Under the pieces are notes generated by a model. It was not told the DNA's origin. It ran no database searches and worked only from the letters and a program-made list of their open reading frames with translations. This document shows, piece by piece, positions 1-15,000 of a DNA stretch of 64,000 bases. Positions within the stretch are counted from its first letter, which is position 1. Each line of letters opens with the position of its first letter. Source of the DNA: Gordonia terrae. Its GTDB lineage: Bacteria; Actinomycetota; Actinomycetes; Mycobacteriales; Mycobacteriaceae. The stretch lies in assembly GCF_001698225.1 (NCBI RefSeq), contig NZ_CP016594.1, positions 4,526,001 to 4,590,000 on the forward strand, written 5' to 3'. The position numbers were made by a program, and so were the translations under genes.

Positions 1-3000
1 CCCGCAGGCGTGCCGTCCGGGTCATAGGCGTCGGCCACCGTCACCTGCAGGTCGAACAGGGCCAGCCCGGTGTCCGGCTCGACGGCCCGCACCGACAGTT
101 CGGGCAGTTCGATGTCGGTGGTCGAGATGTTCTGGAACGCGAGCATCACCTGGAACAGCGGGTTGTGGGCGTCGGAGCGGACCGGATTGAGTTCGGAGAC
201 GAGCCGCTCGAACGGGACGTCGGCGTGACCGAATGCCGCGAGGTCGGTATCGCGCACGTCATCGATCAACTGCGCGAACGACATCCCGCTCCACACCCTC
301 GTGCGCAGCACGAGGGTGTTGACGAACATCCCGATCAGGTCGTCGAGATCGCGTTCCCCGCGGCCGGCGTACGGGGTGCCGACGGCGACGTCGTCGGTCG
401 CGGCGAGTCGGGCGAGCAGGGCGGCCAGCGCGGCGTGGACGACCATGAACAGGGTCGTGTTGTGCGCGCGGGCCACCCGTTGCAGCCCGGCGTGCAGTTC
501 GGCGTCGACGGTCAGACCGACGGAATCCCCGGCGTAGGACTGGGTGGCCGGGCGGGGCCGGTCGGTGGGTAGTTCGAGCAGCGGGGGCGTGTCGGCCAAC
601 TGTTCCGCCCAGTAGTCGATCTGCGCACGCAACAACGAGTCCGGGTCCGACTCCGAGCCCAGGACCGCCCGCTGCCAGATCGCGTAGTCGGCATATTGCA
701 CCGGGAGCGGCACCCATCCGGGCGCCTCCCCCTGCACTCGCGCGGCATAGGCCGACATGATGTCGCGCGCCAGGGGCGTCAACGACGAGCCGTCGCCGCC
801 GATGTGGTGCAGCACGACGGCGAGCACCCACTCGTCGGCGCCGAGTTCGAAGAGCACGATCCGCGTCGACGCCTGGACGGTCAGGTCGAACGGCGTCCCG
901 ATCAGGTCCGCGATCGCCTGGTCCACCTCGGTTTCGGCGACCCGGGCGACCTCCATCGGTACGATGTCGGCCTCGGCCGGCAGGATCACCTGGACTGGTT
1001 CCCCCTCGACGAAGGGGTAGACGGTGCGCAGGATCTCGTGACGGTCGATGACGTCGCCGATCGCCCGGTGGAGCGCGTCGACGTCGAGATCGCCGGACAG
1101 CCGCACCACGATGGGGATGCTGTACGCCGACGAGTCGGGTTCGATCCGATTGAGGAACCACATGCGTTGCTGGGCGTAGGACAGCGGAACCCGTTCCGGA
1201 CGAGCGTGTGCCACCAGGCCGACCCGGCCCGTGTCGGCGTGGGATTCGGCGCGCGCCGCCAGTCGCGTCACCGTGGATGCCTCGAAGATCAGTGAGACCG
1301 GGATCGTCGTGTCCAGCGCCGCACCGATTCTCGCCACGACGCGGGTCGCGGCCAGACTGTTCCCACCCAGGTCGAAGAAGTCGTCATCGGCACCGACCGC
1401 GGCGTCGATGGACAGGACGTCGGCGTACACCCCTGCGACGATCTCCTCGACCGGTGTGGCGGGTGCGCGGAAGGTCCGGGTGGTGACGATGGGCGCGGGA
1501 AGGGCACGCCGGTCGAGTTTCCCGCTCGGCGTCAACGGGATCTCGTCGAGGACCACCACCGCGGCCGGGACCATGTACGACGGCAGGACCTCGCCGAGCC
1601 CGGCTCGCAACTTCTCGCCGGTCAGGGCGACACCGGGCGCAGGCACCACATAGGACACCAGGCGCATGCCGATACCGGCGTCGTGTCGGGGAACGGTGAC
1701 GGCGAAGGCCACCGCGGCCAGTTCGGCCAAGGCGGTGTCGATCTCCCCGAGCTCGACCCGGAAGCCGTGGACCTTCACCTGGAAGTCGTTGCGTCCCAAG
1801 AACTCGAGCATCCCCTCGCGGTTCCGGCGAACGAGGTCGCCGGTCCGGTACGCGCGTTCTCCCGTCCGTCCGAAGGGATGGGCGACGAACCGCGCCGCCG
1901 ACACCCCGGGACGGTTCAGGTAGCCGCGCGCCAGCGCGGGTCCGGACAGGTACAGTTCCCCGGCGACCCCGTCCGGCACGGGCTGCAGACGCGGGTCGAG
2001 TACGAGTGTCTGCATGCCGGCAAGTGCCGAGCCGATCGTCGAACGCTCCCCCACCTGCAATCCGGCCGTGGCGGTGGCCACGATGGTGGTCTCGGTCGGG
2101 CCGTACAGCACGCGGAACTGTCGGCCGCCGGCACGATCGGCACCCACCCACCGGCTCACCAGATCGGTGGGCACCTCGTCACCGCCCGAGAACACGACCC
2201 GCAGATCATCGAGACCGTCCGGGTCCACCGATGCCAGCGCGGCCGGCGTGACGAACGCGTGCGAGACGCGATGCCGACGGAGGAGATCCGCCAGTTCGCG
2301 ACCGCCACGCATCCCGGTGGGCGCGACCACCAGCGCGGCCGCGGCACTCACTGCGAGCAGGATCTCCAGCAGCGAGGCGTCGAACGACGGGGAGGCGAAA
2401 TGCAGGACCCGCGAGGAGGTTCCGGCCGCTCGGTCCACGTGCAGCGTGGCGAGATAGTCCGCGACGCCGGCGTGTGAGACGGCGACACCCTTCGGCACGC
2501 CGGTCGAGCCGGAGGTGAAGACCACCCACGCGATGTTCGCCGGTCGGACCGGGCACACCCGGTCGGACTGCGCGATCGGCGAGGACGGCAGTTCCTCGAT
2601 CTCGGCGGCGGTCGCGGGGTCGTCGAGCACCACCCACTCGAGCGCATCGGGCAGTGCAGTGCGCGACTCGCGCGTCGTGATACCGAGTGGCGCAACCGAA
2701 TCGGTCACCATCTGGTCGATCCGTGCAGCCGGGTAGTGGGGATCCACCGGGACGTAGGGGGCACCCGACTTCACGACCGCCCACCATGCCACCACTGAGT
2801 CGACCGACCGCTCGACGGCCACCACCACCGGTCGTTCCGGTGCCGCTCCGCTCCGGATCAGCTGCCTGGCCAGTCGACTCGAGCGGCGATCGAGCTCACC
2901 GTAGGACACCTCGACGTCGCCGGCGATCACCGCCGCGCCGTCGGGATCGGCGTCGACGGCGGCCGCGAAGACCTCCGGCAGCAGGGTCGGCTCCGCCGCC

Positions 3001-6000
3001 GCACCCGATCCGACGACCGTGAGCAGTTCGGTGCGCTCGTCGTCACCGAGCCAGTCGATGTCACCGACGGGCGTCGACGCGTCGGTGACGATCGCGTCGA
3101 GCACGAACTCGAGCCGACGAACGAATCCCGCGACGGTCGCGGGGTCGAAGAGGTCGCGGGCGAACATCATCGTGCCGGCGATCCCCTGTGCCGCACCGTT
3201 GTCCGAGTACGACTCGGCCACGACCAGCTGGAGGTCGAACTGACAGATACCGGTGTCGGCCCGCGCGCGGGACACGTGTAGGTCCGGCAGTTCGACGTCG
3301 ACGCCGGACAGGTTCTGGAACGCCAGGGCGACCTGGAACAGCGGATGGTGGGCGGTGGACCGTTGCGGATTGAGCTCGGACACGATCCGCTCGAACGGGA
3401 CGTCGGAGTGCTCGAAGGCGTCCAGGTCGACGTCACGCACACGGTCGAGCAACCCGGCGAACGACTCCGCCGCGTCGAGATCGGTCCGGAGCGCGAGCGT
3501 GTTCACGAACATGCCGACGAGCGGCTCCAGATCCGGTTCGCCGCGCCCGGCCACAGGTGCGCCGATCACGACGTCGTCGACCCCGCTCAACCGGCCGAGG
3601 ACCGTCGCGAGCGCGGCATGCAGGACCATGAACAACGACGCGCCGTGTGAGCGGGCGAGGGCCAGCAGTTGCTCGTGGAGCCGAGCATCGATCGCCACCG
3701 GCACCTGACCGCCGGCCAGGGTCGCCACCGGCGGGCGCGGCCGGTCGGTGGGCAGATCGAGGACGTCCGGGGCACCGGCCATGGTCGTGCGCCAGAAGTC
3801 CAGCTGGGCGTGCATCATCGATGCCGGGTCATCGTCGCGTCCCAGCATCTGGCGTTGCCACAGGGCGTAATCGGCGTACTGGACCGCGAGCGGTTCCCAG
3901 GCCGGTTCCGCGCCGCCGAGCCGAGCGGCGTAGGACGTCATCACATCCTGCGCCAGCGGCGCCATCGACTGTCCGTCACCGGCGATGTGATGGACCACGA
4001 GTACGAGCAGGAAGCGTCCGTCGGTCGTCCGCCGGTGGTCTCGACCCCGCTCGTCCGGATCCACCGCGACCACTGCCACGCGCATCGGCACCGACGTGGT
4101 CACGTCGAACCCGCGGCGCACGAATCCGGCGACGACGTCCTCGACCTCGGTCGCCGGCACCCGGCGGGTCTCCACGGTCACCGGGGCCTCGTCGAGGATG
4201 AGTTGCCACGGATCACCGTCGATCTCGGGATAGATCGTCCGCAGTACCTCGTGCCGTCGGACCACGTCCCCGAGCGCCTGCTCGAGTGCGGCGAGGTCCA
4301 GTCGCCCCGTCAGTTCGAGGACCACCGGGATGTTGTAGGCCGGTGACTCGGGATCCATCCGGTTCAGGAACCACATCCGCTGTTGCGCGAGCGACAACGG
4401 AAGCCGTTCCGGGCGTTCGGAAGCCGCCAGCGGTGCGCGCCGGTCGGCGCCCAGCGATCCGACCGACTCCGCCAGGGCCGCAACGCCGGGCGATCGGAAC
4501 ACCGATCGGAGTGGGATCCGCACCCCGAGGACAGCTCCCAGCCGCGCGGTCACCACCGATGCGCTCAGCGAGTCACCGCCCAGGGCGAAGAAGTCGTCGT
4601 CGGCGCCCACCCGCGGCACTCCGAGGACCTCCTCGAACACGGCGGCCACCGCCGACTCGGCTCGGTTGGACGGTGCGCGGAACTCCCGAGCGGCGAAGAC
4701 CGGTTCGGGCAGCCGACGCCGATCGAGCTTGCCGGTCGGGGTGAGCGGGATCTCGTCGAGGACGACGACCGCGGCGGGAACCATGTACGCGGGCAGCGTC
4801 TGCTCCAGGGATGCGCGGAGTTCGTCCCCGGACAGCGACACCCCCGGCGCGGCGGTCACGTACGACACCAGGCACTGCGGCGTTCCGTTCCCCCCATGCG
4901 GGACGGTCACCGCGTAGGCGACGTCCACGCGGGACCCGAGGCGCGCGTCGATCTCGCCCACCTCGACTCGTGTACCGCGCACCTTCACCTGGAAGTCGTT
5001 GCGTCCCAGATATTCCAGTTCACCGGATCGGGTGACCCGGACGAGATCGCCGGTCCGGTACATCCGGGCGCCGGGCACGTCGGCCGGGCAGGGCACGAAA
5101 CGCACGGCCGTCGTCGCGGCACGTCCGACGTAGCCGTCGGCCAACCCGGGGCCGACGAGGTACAACTCGCCGACAACGCCCTGCGGGACCGGGCGCATCC
5201 ACGAGTCGAGCACGACCGTGCCGACGGGTCCCACCGCGGTTCCGATCGTGATCGGGCCGGCCACACCCAACGGTGCGCTCGCGGTGGCCCAGATCGTGGA
5301 CTCGGTCGGTCCGTAGAGGTTGACCATGCTCCGGCCCCCGGCCCAACGCCACACCAACTCGTGCCCCACGGGCTCACCCGCGGTGGCCAGCACACGAAGG
5401 CTGTCGAGACCTTCGGACGGCACGGTGGCCAGGGCCGACGGTGTCAGCACCGCATGTGAGATGTCCTCGCGCCGGATCAGATTCGCGAGGTCGGGCCCGC
5501 CGTAGACCTCGGGCGGCGACACGGCCAGCCGCCCGCCGGATCCGTGCGCCATCAACAGTTCGAACACGAAGGCGTCGAAGCTGGGCGATGCCACCTGGAG
5601 CACGGTCGACCGGTGGTCGACGCCGAGGACCGCGCGCTGGGCCGCGACGACCTGTGCCAGTCCGCGATGGGACACCACCACGCCCTTGGGCGTACCGGTG
5701 GACCCCGACGTGTAGATCACGTAGGCGGTGTCGGCGACCCGGATCGGGCCGCTCCGTTCGTCATCGGTGATCGGGTCGGCGGGTCTGACGCGCGCGCGAG
5801 GAGACGAGTGCGGCCCGTCGAGAACGATCCAGTCGATGCTGTCGGGCAGCCCCGCCCGGCATGCGCCGATCGTGATCCCCAGCCCGGCGCGCGAATCGGC
5901 CAGCACGAACTCGATGCGTTCGGCGGGCAGGTTCGGATCCAGCGGCAGGAACGGTACTCCCGCCTTCGCCGCCGCCCAGATCGCGATCGCCGCCTCGACG

Positions 6001-9000
6001 GATCGTGGCAGAGCGCACGCCACGAGGCGATCCGTCGTGCGCCGCAGGATCTGTCGGGCCACCCGGTCGGACTCCGCGTCGAGCGCTCGATACGACATCG
6101 ACCTCTGCCCACAGGTCACCGCGATCGCATCCGGATTCTGCCCGGTCGCGGCGGTGAGGATGTCGAGAAGGGTTGCCGGTGGCGCCAACTCGTCGGTCCG
6201 ACCGACACCGGCCGGCCCCGCATGACGGAGGTCGCCGAGCCGTACACCGGGCTCGTCGGCGATCCGGGCCAGGCATTCCACGAAGTGGTCGGCGATCTCA
6301 CGCGCGCGGGTCTCGTCGAACTCGTCGCGATGGAACCGCACCGTGACGCTGAGTCCCGGCTCGCCCTCGCCGCTGTCGATCTTCGGCGCCACGACGACGC
6401 TCAGCGGGTACGGCGTGGCGTCGAGTCCGGTGATGCCGTCGACGTGCAGACCGGCCGAGGTGACGAGTTGTTGCAGCGCCTCCTCGCGCAGTGGGAACGA
6501 CTGGAAGGCCAGCGCGGTGTCGAACAGATCCGACCGTCCCACCGCGCGGTGGATGGCCGGGAGTCCGACATAGTGGTGGTCGAGAACCAGCGCGTTCGCG
6601 TCCTGCACGTGAACCAGCAGGTCACGCAACGACATCGACGGATCGAGACGGACCCGGATCGGCACGGTGCTGAGGAACATGCCCAACGCCCGTTCGACGC
6701 CGGGCAGCTCCGGCGGTCGCCCGGCCACGGCGGAGCCCAGCACCACGTCGGTGTCACCGGTGAGGGTCCGCAGGACGAGGGCCCAGGCCGCCGAGAGGGC
6801 GGTGCCGACGGTCACGGCGGAATCCGCGACCGCCGACCGCAGGCGCGCGTACTCCTGCTCGGGGAGTTCGGCGATGATCTCGCCGGCCGCGACCCCACTC
6901 ATCGCGAGGCCGCCCCTGGTCACCCGGGTGGGTCCGTCGACGTCGGCGTAGGCATGCGCCCACGCGGCCGTCGAGGCGTCGTGATCCTGCTCGTCGAGCC
7001 ACGCGAGGTAGTTCCGGTACGACGACGCCGGGCCGGCCACGCCGATCTGCGCCGGATCTCCGTAGTACTGCAGGAGTTCGCCGAGCAACAGCGGCATCGA
7101 CCAGCCGTCGAGGATCACGTGGTGGTTGGTGACATGGACCGCGTAGCGGTCGGTGTCGAGTCGCACGACGGTGAATCGGATGAGGGACGGCTCGGCGAGA
7201 TCGAAACCCGCTCCGGCCTCGTCGGCGGCGATCCGACGCGCCGCTCCCCGGTCCTCGACCGCGGTGAGATCGACGCTCCGGAAACGAACCCCGACATCGC
7301 CGACGACGATCTGCCGGGGGCCCTGCGACGTCTGGACGAAAGCCGTCCGCAGGATGTCGTGCCGGTCCACGACGGCCTGAGCGGCGCGGCGCAGCAACTC
7401 CACGTCGAGCCGACCGGACAGGGCGATCGTCGATTGCACGGTGTAGTCGTCCACGGAGTCGGGATCAAGCGTCGAGTGGAAGTGGATTCCCGACTGCGTC
7501 GGCGACAGCGGCCACACATCCGTGAGCGCCGGGAACCGCCGTCGCAGGACCTCGAGGTCGCCGTGTGGCAGCTGCTCGAGGTGCGACCCCGATTCTGCGA
7601 CATCGACTTCGGCGCCCACACCCGTCGACAGGACGTCGGTGTCCGGCCCGTTTGCCTCGCTCCCCGTGCCGGTGTCGCCGATTCCGGTCGCGACGGCGGC
7701 AAGGGCGGCGACGGTCTTCGCCTCGAAGACCGCACGGGGGGTGATGGACAGGCCGGCCGCCTTCGCCGCCGCGACCAGCTGCATCGAGACGATGCTGTCG
7801 CCGCCGAGCGTGAAGAAATTGTCGTCGGCGGTGACGTCCTCGAGCTGCAACACCTCGGCGAACAGAGCGGCGATGATCCGCTCCGTCGGTGTCCCCGGCG
7901 CTCGCCCGCCCCCGCTCTCGGCGCGGAAGTCACACTGCCGCAGCGCTTTCGTGTCGACCTTGCCGGATCGGGTGACGGGCATCGACTCCAGTTCGATGAT
8001 CGCCGCGGGAACCATGTACTGCGGCAACGTGTTCGCGAGATCGTCGTGCAGTCCGTGCACGTCCAGCGTCTCGTCGGGCGTCCCGACGACGTAGGACACG
8101 ATGACCGGACGGCCCGAATGTCCGCGCTGGAGCACCGTGGCTGCCTGGGCGACACCGGCGTTGCGCACGAGGTGGGCGTCGATGTCCCCGGTCTCGATCC
8201 GCAGGCCGTGGACCTTCACCTGCTGGTCGTTGCGGCCCAGGTACTCCAGCCGCAAGGCGTCGTCCACGCGCACCCACCGCACGGCATCGCCGGTGCGATA
8301 CAGGCGTTCTCCCGGGGCCCGCAGTGGGTCGGCGACGAACCGCGCCGCGCTGACGCCCGGGCGGTCGAAGTAACCGCGCGCGAGTCCGGGACCACCGAGA
8401 TAGAGTTCGCCGACCACACCGACGGGCACCGGACGCAACCAGGTGTCGAGCACGAACGCCGAGACGCCTCGGATCGGCTCCCCGATCGTCACCGGCTCAC
8501 CGGGCCGGAGGTCGTCGGCGCCGGTCGCCCAGATCGTGCTCTCGGTGGGGCCGTAGTGATTCATCAGCCGACGCCCCGGCGACCACCGGTTCACGATGTC
8601 CGCACCCGTCGCCTCGCCGACCACCGCGATGATCCGCAGCGCCGGCAGTCGGGACGGGTCCATCGTGTTGAGCACCGTCGGCGTGATGATCGCGTGGGAG
8701 ACCTGCTCGATCCGCAGCAGGTCCTCGAGATCGGAGCCGCCGTAGACCTCGGGCGGCGCGACCACCAGGCACGCGCCGGCACTGTGCGCGACCAGCACTT
8801 CCGAGACACAGGCGTCGAACCCCGGCGAGGCGACCTGCAGGATCGTCGAATCCCGGTGCACCGCGAACGATTCCGCGTATTCGACGACCCGATCGGCGAG
8901 ACCGCGATGGGTGATGTGGACGGCCTTGGGCCGGCCGGTGGAGCCGGAGGTGAAGATGAGGTAGGCCGCATTGTCCGGCCGGAGCGGGCGGGGGTCGACC

Positions 9001-12000
9001 GGCCGGTCCGGCAGTGCGGTGTCGTCACCCAGCGGGAGCGAGCCGGGGCCGACGAGGGTCAGCCACTCGACCGTGTCCGGGAGGTTCGGCACGACGGCGT
9101 CGACGGTCACCCCGATGGTGGATCGCGCATCGGCGAGCAGTTCGGCGATGCGATAGGCGGGATTGCCCGGGTCGACGGCGACGAAGGCCGCCCCGGTCCG
9201 CGCGACCGCCCAGATCGCCACGATGAGCGCGGCCGACCGCGGGACCGCCAGCGCCACCGAGTTTTCCGGGCCGGCGCCGCGGGCGGCGAGGTCGGCGGCG
9301 AGTCGGTCGCTGCGGTCCGCGAGTTCGCGGTAGGTCATGGTCGCGCCGTCGGCGCGCACGGCGGGCGCCTCGGGGTGCCGGCGTGCGGTGTCGGCGAGGA
9401 TGTCCCGGAGCACGCGCGCTGACACCGGGGGTGGCCCCTCGATCGGACACAGGGCGGCGCGTTCGGTGTCCCAGCACGAGGCCAGCGCGGCGACCGTGCG
9501 GCCGGGTTCGGCGACGATCTGCCGCAGCAGGAGCACGAACCGCTCGAGCAGCACGTCTGCGGACTCCGCGTCGAGCCGGTCCACGGCGTACTTCAGCAGA
9601 AGTTCATAGGTACCGGGCTGATCGGTGGCCGAACGGTCCGAGCTGCCCGTCCGGGGCGGTGTGACCTGAAGGCTCACCGGATACGGGGTGGCGTCGTGCG
9701 CGGCGAGACCGTTCCATCGCAGGCCCGCGTCGGCGAGCATGCGGTTGATCTCGTCCGGATCGAGAGGGTAGGACTCCAGCACCGTGGCGGTGTCGAACAT
9801 GTCGGCCACCCCGGTCACCCGCTGGAGCTCGGCCAGGCCGATGTCGCGGTGGTCGAGCATCGCCGCCTGCTCGGACTGCGCCCGCGTCAGGAGATCGACG
9901 ACGCGCTCGTCCGGGCGGAGCCGGATCCGCACCGGCAGGGTGTTGATGAACAGTCCGATCATCTGCTCGATGCCCGGGATCGAGGCGGGACGATCGGACA
10001 CCGTGTTGCCGAACACGACGTCGGACCGGCCGGTCATGATCGAGAGCAGCAGGGCCCACGCCACCTGGATCGAGGTGTTGGCGGTGACGCCGTGGGCGCG
10101 TGCGAGTCCCGCGATCGCCTCCGTCGTCGCCCTGTCGAGTTCGAGGCCGGTCTCGCCGATCTCGCCGGTGGCGCCCCGTTCCGGCACTCCGGTGAGTCGC
10201 GTCGGACTCTCGATGCCGGCGAGGGTCTCCTGCCACGCGCGCGTCGTCGCATCGTGGTCGCGGGTGTGCAGCCACTGCAGGTAGTCCCGGAACGTCCGAG
10301 GACCCGGGAGTCCGACGTCGCCGGCCTTCCCGCCGTCGGTGAGGTACAGGCGCAACAGCTCGGAGATGAGCACCGGCATCGACCAGCCGTCGAGCACGAT
10401 GTGGTGGTTGGTGATCGACAGCACGTACTCGTCGGTGTCTGATGTGCCGACGGTGTCGCCACATGCGACCCGCGCGAGCCGGAAACGCAGCAGGGGCGGG
10501 TGTGTCAGGTCGAAGGGCCCGGCCGACTCGGCGATGAGCCTCCGCAGTGCACGGTCTCGGTCGTCGGCGTCGACGATGCCGGTGAGGTCGGAGTCCGACC
10601 AGTCGACGGCCACGTCGTCGAGGAGGATCTGGCGTGGCCCGGCGCCGGTCTCGACGAACGCGACGCGGAGACTGTCGTGCCGATCGATCAACGCCTGCGC
10701 GGCCCGTCGCATCCGTTCGGGTCGCAGGCGCCCGCCCAGTCGTAGTTCGGCCTGCACGGTGTAGCCGTCGGCGGCGTCGTCGTAGGTCGCGTGGAACAAC
10801 AGGCCGGACTGCAGCGCGGTGAGCGGCCACACGTCGACCATCGACGGGTGGGCCACCGCCCAGCGATCGATGTCGGCCTGGCTGACCGAGACCAAGGGGA
10901 AGTCCGACGGCGTGTGACCGCCGGCCGTCCCGGACCGGACGTGTTGGGCGAGACCCTTGAGCGCCTGCGCCCACAGCGCGGCCAGTTCTTCGACGTCGAC
11001 CCGGTCGAGCACCAGCGATGCGTACTCCCAGCCGACGTCGAGTTCGGCGCCGGCCGGGCCCGGTTCGGCGATCGCGTTGATGTCGATGAGGGCGGGCAAC
11101 GCCATCCACGGGTCGCCGGTACCTGCCAGCGCGTCGAATCCGCGCGCCGGCATCCACGGGCCGGTGTGTTCGCCGGTCCCCATCCGGCCCAGATAGTTGA
11201 GGCTGATCTGGGGTTCGGGCCGGTCTCCCAAGACGTCGCGGCCGGTCGGATCGAGGTACCGGACCAGTCCGTAACCGATCCCGTGATCGGGCGCGGCCCG
11301 GAGCTGTTCCTTGATCTGCTTGATCGCCAGCCCCGCCGACGCACCGCCGGTGAAGGCGTCCTCGAGGTCGACGCCCTGCAGCTCGAGCCGGACCGGGAAG
11401 CGTGCGGTGAACCAGCCCACCGTCGAGGTGAGGTCCGCGCCGGGTACCGCGGCCTCTTCGCGACCGTGACCTTCGAGGGCGATCAGTTCGCTGCCGTCGG
11501 TCTGGCCATGCCTGCGGCGCCACTGCGCGAGCGCGAGGGCGAGGGCCGCCAGCAGTGGATCGTTGGCACCGCCGTGGAACCGCGCGGGGATGGTGGTGAG
11601 GACCGCCTCGGTCACATCCGCCGGAATCCGCATCCGGAGCCGGCCGGCGGTGGCGACGATGTCGCGATCCGGGTCGAGTGCGCGACGACCGAGCAACCGG
11701 TCCGCCGGTTCGACGACCTCCGTCCATCGGTCGAGTTCGGCCGCGGCACGCGACGGAGCCTGCTCGACGAGGCCGTGGACCCAGCGCCGCACCGAGGTCG
11801 TCGGCAGGCCGAGGTTCGGCACGACCCCCTCCCGGATCTGATTCCAGGCCGTGACCAGGTCGGCGAGGATGATGCGCCAGGAGACGCCGTCGACGGCCAG
11901 GTGGTGGATGACCAGCCACATCAGGTCGGGCGCGGAGTGCTCGCGGTCTTGCAACCAGACGAACCTCACCAGCACGCCGGCACGCGGGTCGAGCCGGTCG

Positions 12001-15000
12001 GCCGCGGCCTGGAGGTGCCGGTCGATCTCCTCGGCATCCCGCTGTTCGAGCCATGTGTGCTCCAACACCTCGTCCGCGTCGACCACGCCGGGCGGCCGGA
12101 CGACCAGGTGCGGCTGGTCCGCCAGATCGTCGACGAGTACGGCGCGAAAGATGTCGTGCCGATCCAGGACGGCGCTCAGGGTGCGGACCAGCTCGTCGCG
12201 CCCGACGGCGTCCGGGAGTTCGACCAGCGCCGCCTGTCCGAAGCGGTCGATGGGACCACGGTCGAGCATCGCGTGCATGATCGGCGACAGCGGCAGAGAC
12301 CCGATGGCACCGCCGGGCAGCTCGCGCAACCCGGCGTCGTCGGCGACCTCGGACGCCATCGCGGCAAGTGCCGCAACGGTTTTGTGCTCGAACACGTCCT
12401 GGGTCGTGAACGCCAGGCCGCTCGCCTTCGCCCGCGCCACGAGCTGGATCGAGAGGATGCTGTCACCACCGAGAACGAAGAAGCTGTCGTCGGCACCCAC
12501 CCCCGCAACTCCCAGGACGTCCGAGAAGAGCTGCGCCAGTTGATATTCCCTGGGCGTGGACGGCGGTCGCCCAGACCGGGCGGCGGCGAACACCGGTGCG
12601 GGGAGGGCACGCCGGTCGACCTTGCCGAACGGGTTCAGCGGCAGGGCGTCGAGCGTCGTGATCACGGCCGGGACCAGGTGCGGTGGCAGACAGTCACGCG
12701 CGAACCGCTCCAGCTCCGCCGGCTCGGGCCGCGGCCCCGCCGCCGGCACCACATACGACGCCAGCACGGTCGTGCCCGCATGATTGCGCACCGGCACGGT
12801 GACGGACTGTTCCACCTGGGCGTGGCCGGTGAGGGCGGCATCGATCTCGCCGGGCTCGATCCGGTACCCACGGATCTTCAGCTGGAAGTCGGTGCGACCC
12901 AGCAACTCCAGCGACGGCGACGCCGACGCACCGACCCAACGCGCGAGATCGCCGGTCCGGTACATCCGTTCGCCCGGGGCGCCATTCGGATGGGCGACGA
13001 AACGAGCCGCGGTCTGACCGGAGAGGTGCGCGTATCCGCGCGCCAGACCGGGGCCGGCGAGGTACAGCTCGCCCGCCGTCCCCACCGGCACCGGCTGGAG
13101 CGCGTGGTCGAGGACCATCACCGAGGTCCCGCGGATGGGGCCCCCGACGGTGACATCGCCGTCGGTTTCGACCACCGAGCTCGCGGCCGTGATCGTCGCC
13201 TCGGTCGGCCCGTACTCGTTGATCATCGTCGCCGATCGCGTCCACCGTTCGACGACATGCGGCGCGCATCTGTCGCCCCCGACGACGACCGTCTGCAGTC
13301 CCGCCAGCGGCTCCGGCTCGACGGTCGCCAGCATCGCCGGGGTCAGGGTCAGGTGGGTCACGCGCTCGTCGGAAAGCAGCCGTGTGAGCCGCTCCCCGCC
13401 GATGACCTCCGGCGGGACGATGACCAAGGCGGCGCCGGCCGCGAAGCAGGTCAGGAGTTGTTCCATCGACGCATCGAAACTCGGGGACAGCGCATAGGAC
13501 ACCCGTGAGTCCGGTCCGAGGCCGTACGCGTCGGTCCGGTCGGCGACGAGACTCGCCAGACCGGCATGGGTGACCTGCACGCCCTTCGGCACGCCGGTCG
13601 AACCGGACGTGTAGGTCATGTACGCGACGTTCTCGAGTCGTGGACGCGTCGAGAAGTCGCCGTCGTCTGCCCCGTCGTGGTCGCCGGGGTCGGTGTCCGT
13701 CGACAGGTCACCGAGGTCGATCCGGACCGCCGCCGGCGGCACTCGATCGGCGAGGTCGTCGACGGTGATCGCAGCCCGGGCACCGCTGTCGGCGACGATG
13801 TGCTCGATCCGCTTGCGCGGGTATTCCGGATCCACCTGGACGATCGCGGCCCCGGTCTTCGCGATCGCCCAGACGGCCACGACGGTGCCCAGGGATCGTG
13901 GCAGCAGGACGGCCACCGAGGTCTCGGGCTCGCAACCGGCGGCGAGCAACCGACGCGCGAGCCGCGACGAGGCGGCGTCGAGTTCACGGTAGGTCATGCT
14001 CCGCCCCGAGGCGCAGACCGCGATTGACTCTCGGTGCCGCGCAACCGTATCGGCGAGGACATCGGCCAGCACCCGCGGCGCTGCGGGGTCGGCGCCACGG
14101 ACCGGGAGCAACGCCGAGCGCTCCTGCTCGTCGAGCAATGGAAGTCGTCCCACGTGGTCGCCGGGCGCCCCGCCGAGGAACTCGTGCAGGAACATCAGGA
14201 ACCGGCGGTGGTGCGCGGTGAGCTCGTCGGGCGTGTAGATGTTCGGATTGCCCTGCAGGTCGATGTGTGTGCTGCTCTTGCCCGCACCCGGGTAGATGTT
14301 GACGAACAGATCGGACGTCGGGCCGGACGTCAGGACGTGCAGGCGCCCGGTGACCCCACCCAGGACGACCTCGCTGTCGACCATCATGAGATTCACCGCG
14401 GGCCCGAAGGAGGCCGACTCGTCGCGGGCCATCCCCATGTCGGCGAAGATGTCCTCCTGGCGGTACCGCTGGCGGCGCAGGGCGCTCAGCAATTCCCCCT
14501 GCACGGAGGTCACCACGTCGCCGAGGGTGCGCCCCGCGACCGGGACGCGCAGCGGCACCACATTCGCCACCATGCCGCCGGACCTGCGCAGCACGGCCGA
14601 GTGCCGACCGGACACCGGCAGGCTGAGGAGCACCTCGGCGCTTCCCGTCATCCGCGCGAGGTACGCGGCGAAGGCCGCGACGATCACCGGGGTGACTCCG
14701 CCTCCCTCATGCGCGGCGGCGTCGAGGCGCTGTGCCGTGCCCTCCGGAATCGGCGCGCTCACCAGGATCGGGTGCAGGGTCGGCTTGCCGTGCCGGCCGG
14801 CGAGCGTGACGACCGGCGGAGCGCCCTCGAGGTGCTCGCTCCAGTACTTCCGATCGTTGTCGTGACGAGTCGACCCCGGGTACGACGCATCCTGGTCGAC
14901 GATGTCGGCGATGTCGCTCGCCGTCGACGGCGGAGCCGGGTCGCCGCGAACGGCGGCGTTGTACAACTCGGTGATGCGCCGGACCATCGTGACGGCGGCG

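Noticed and set aside
5544..9422. Very long plus-strand open frame (over 1200 codons)
   Set aside because: Antisense shadow of the NRPS; Arg/Asp/Gly-biased translation with no family motif, while the minus strand gives perfect A, T and C motifs.
9604..13508. Large open frames on both strands inside the NRPS (9604-12054 minus; 10791-13508 plus)
   Set aside because: Out of frame with the NRPS and low-complexity Arg-rich; typical of high-GC codon bias.
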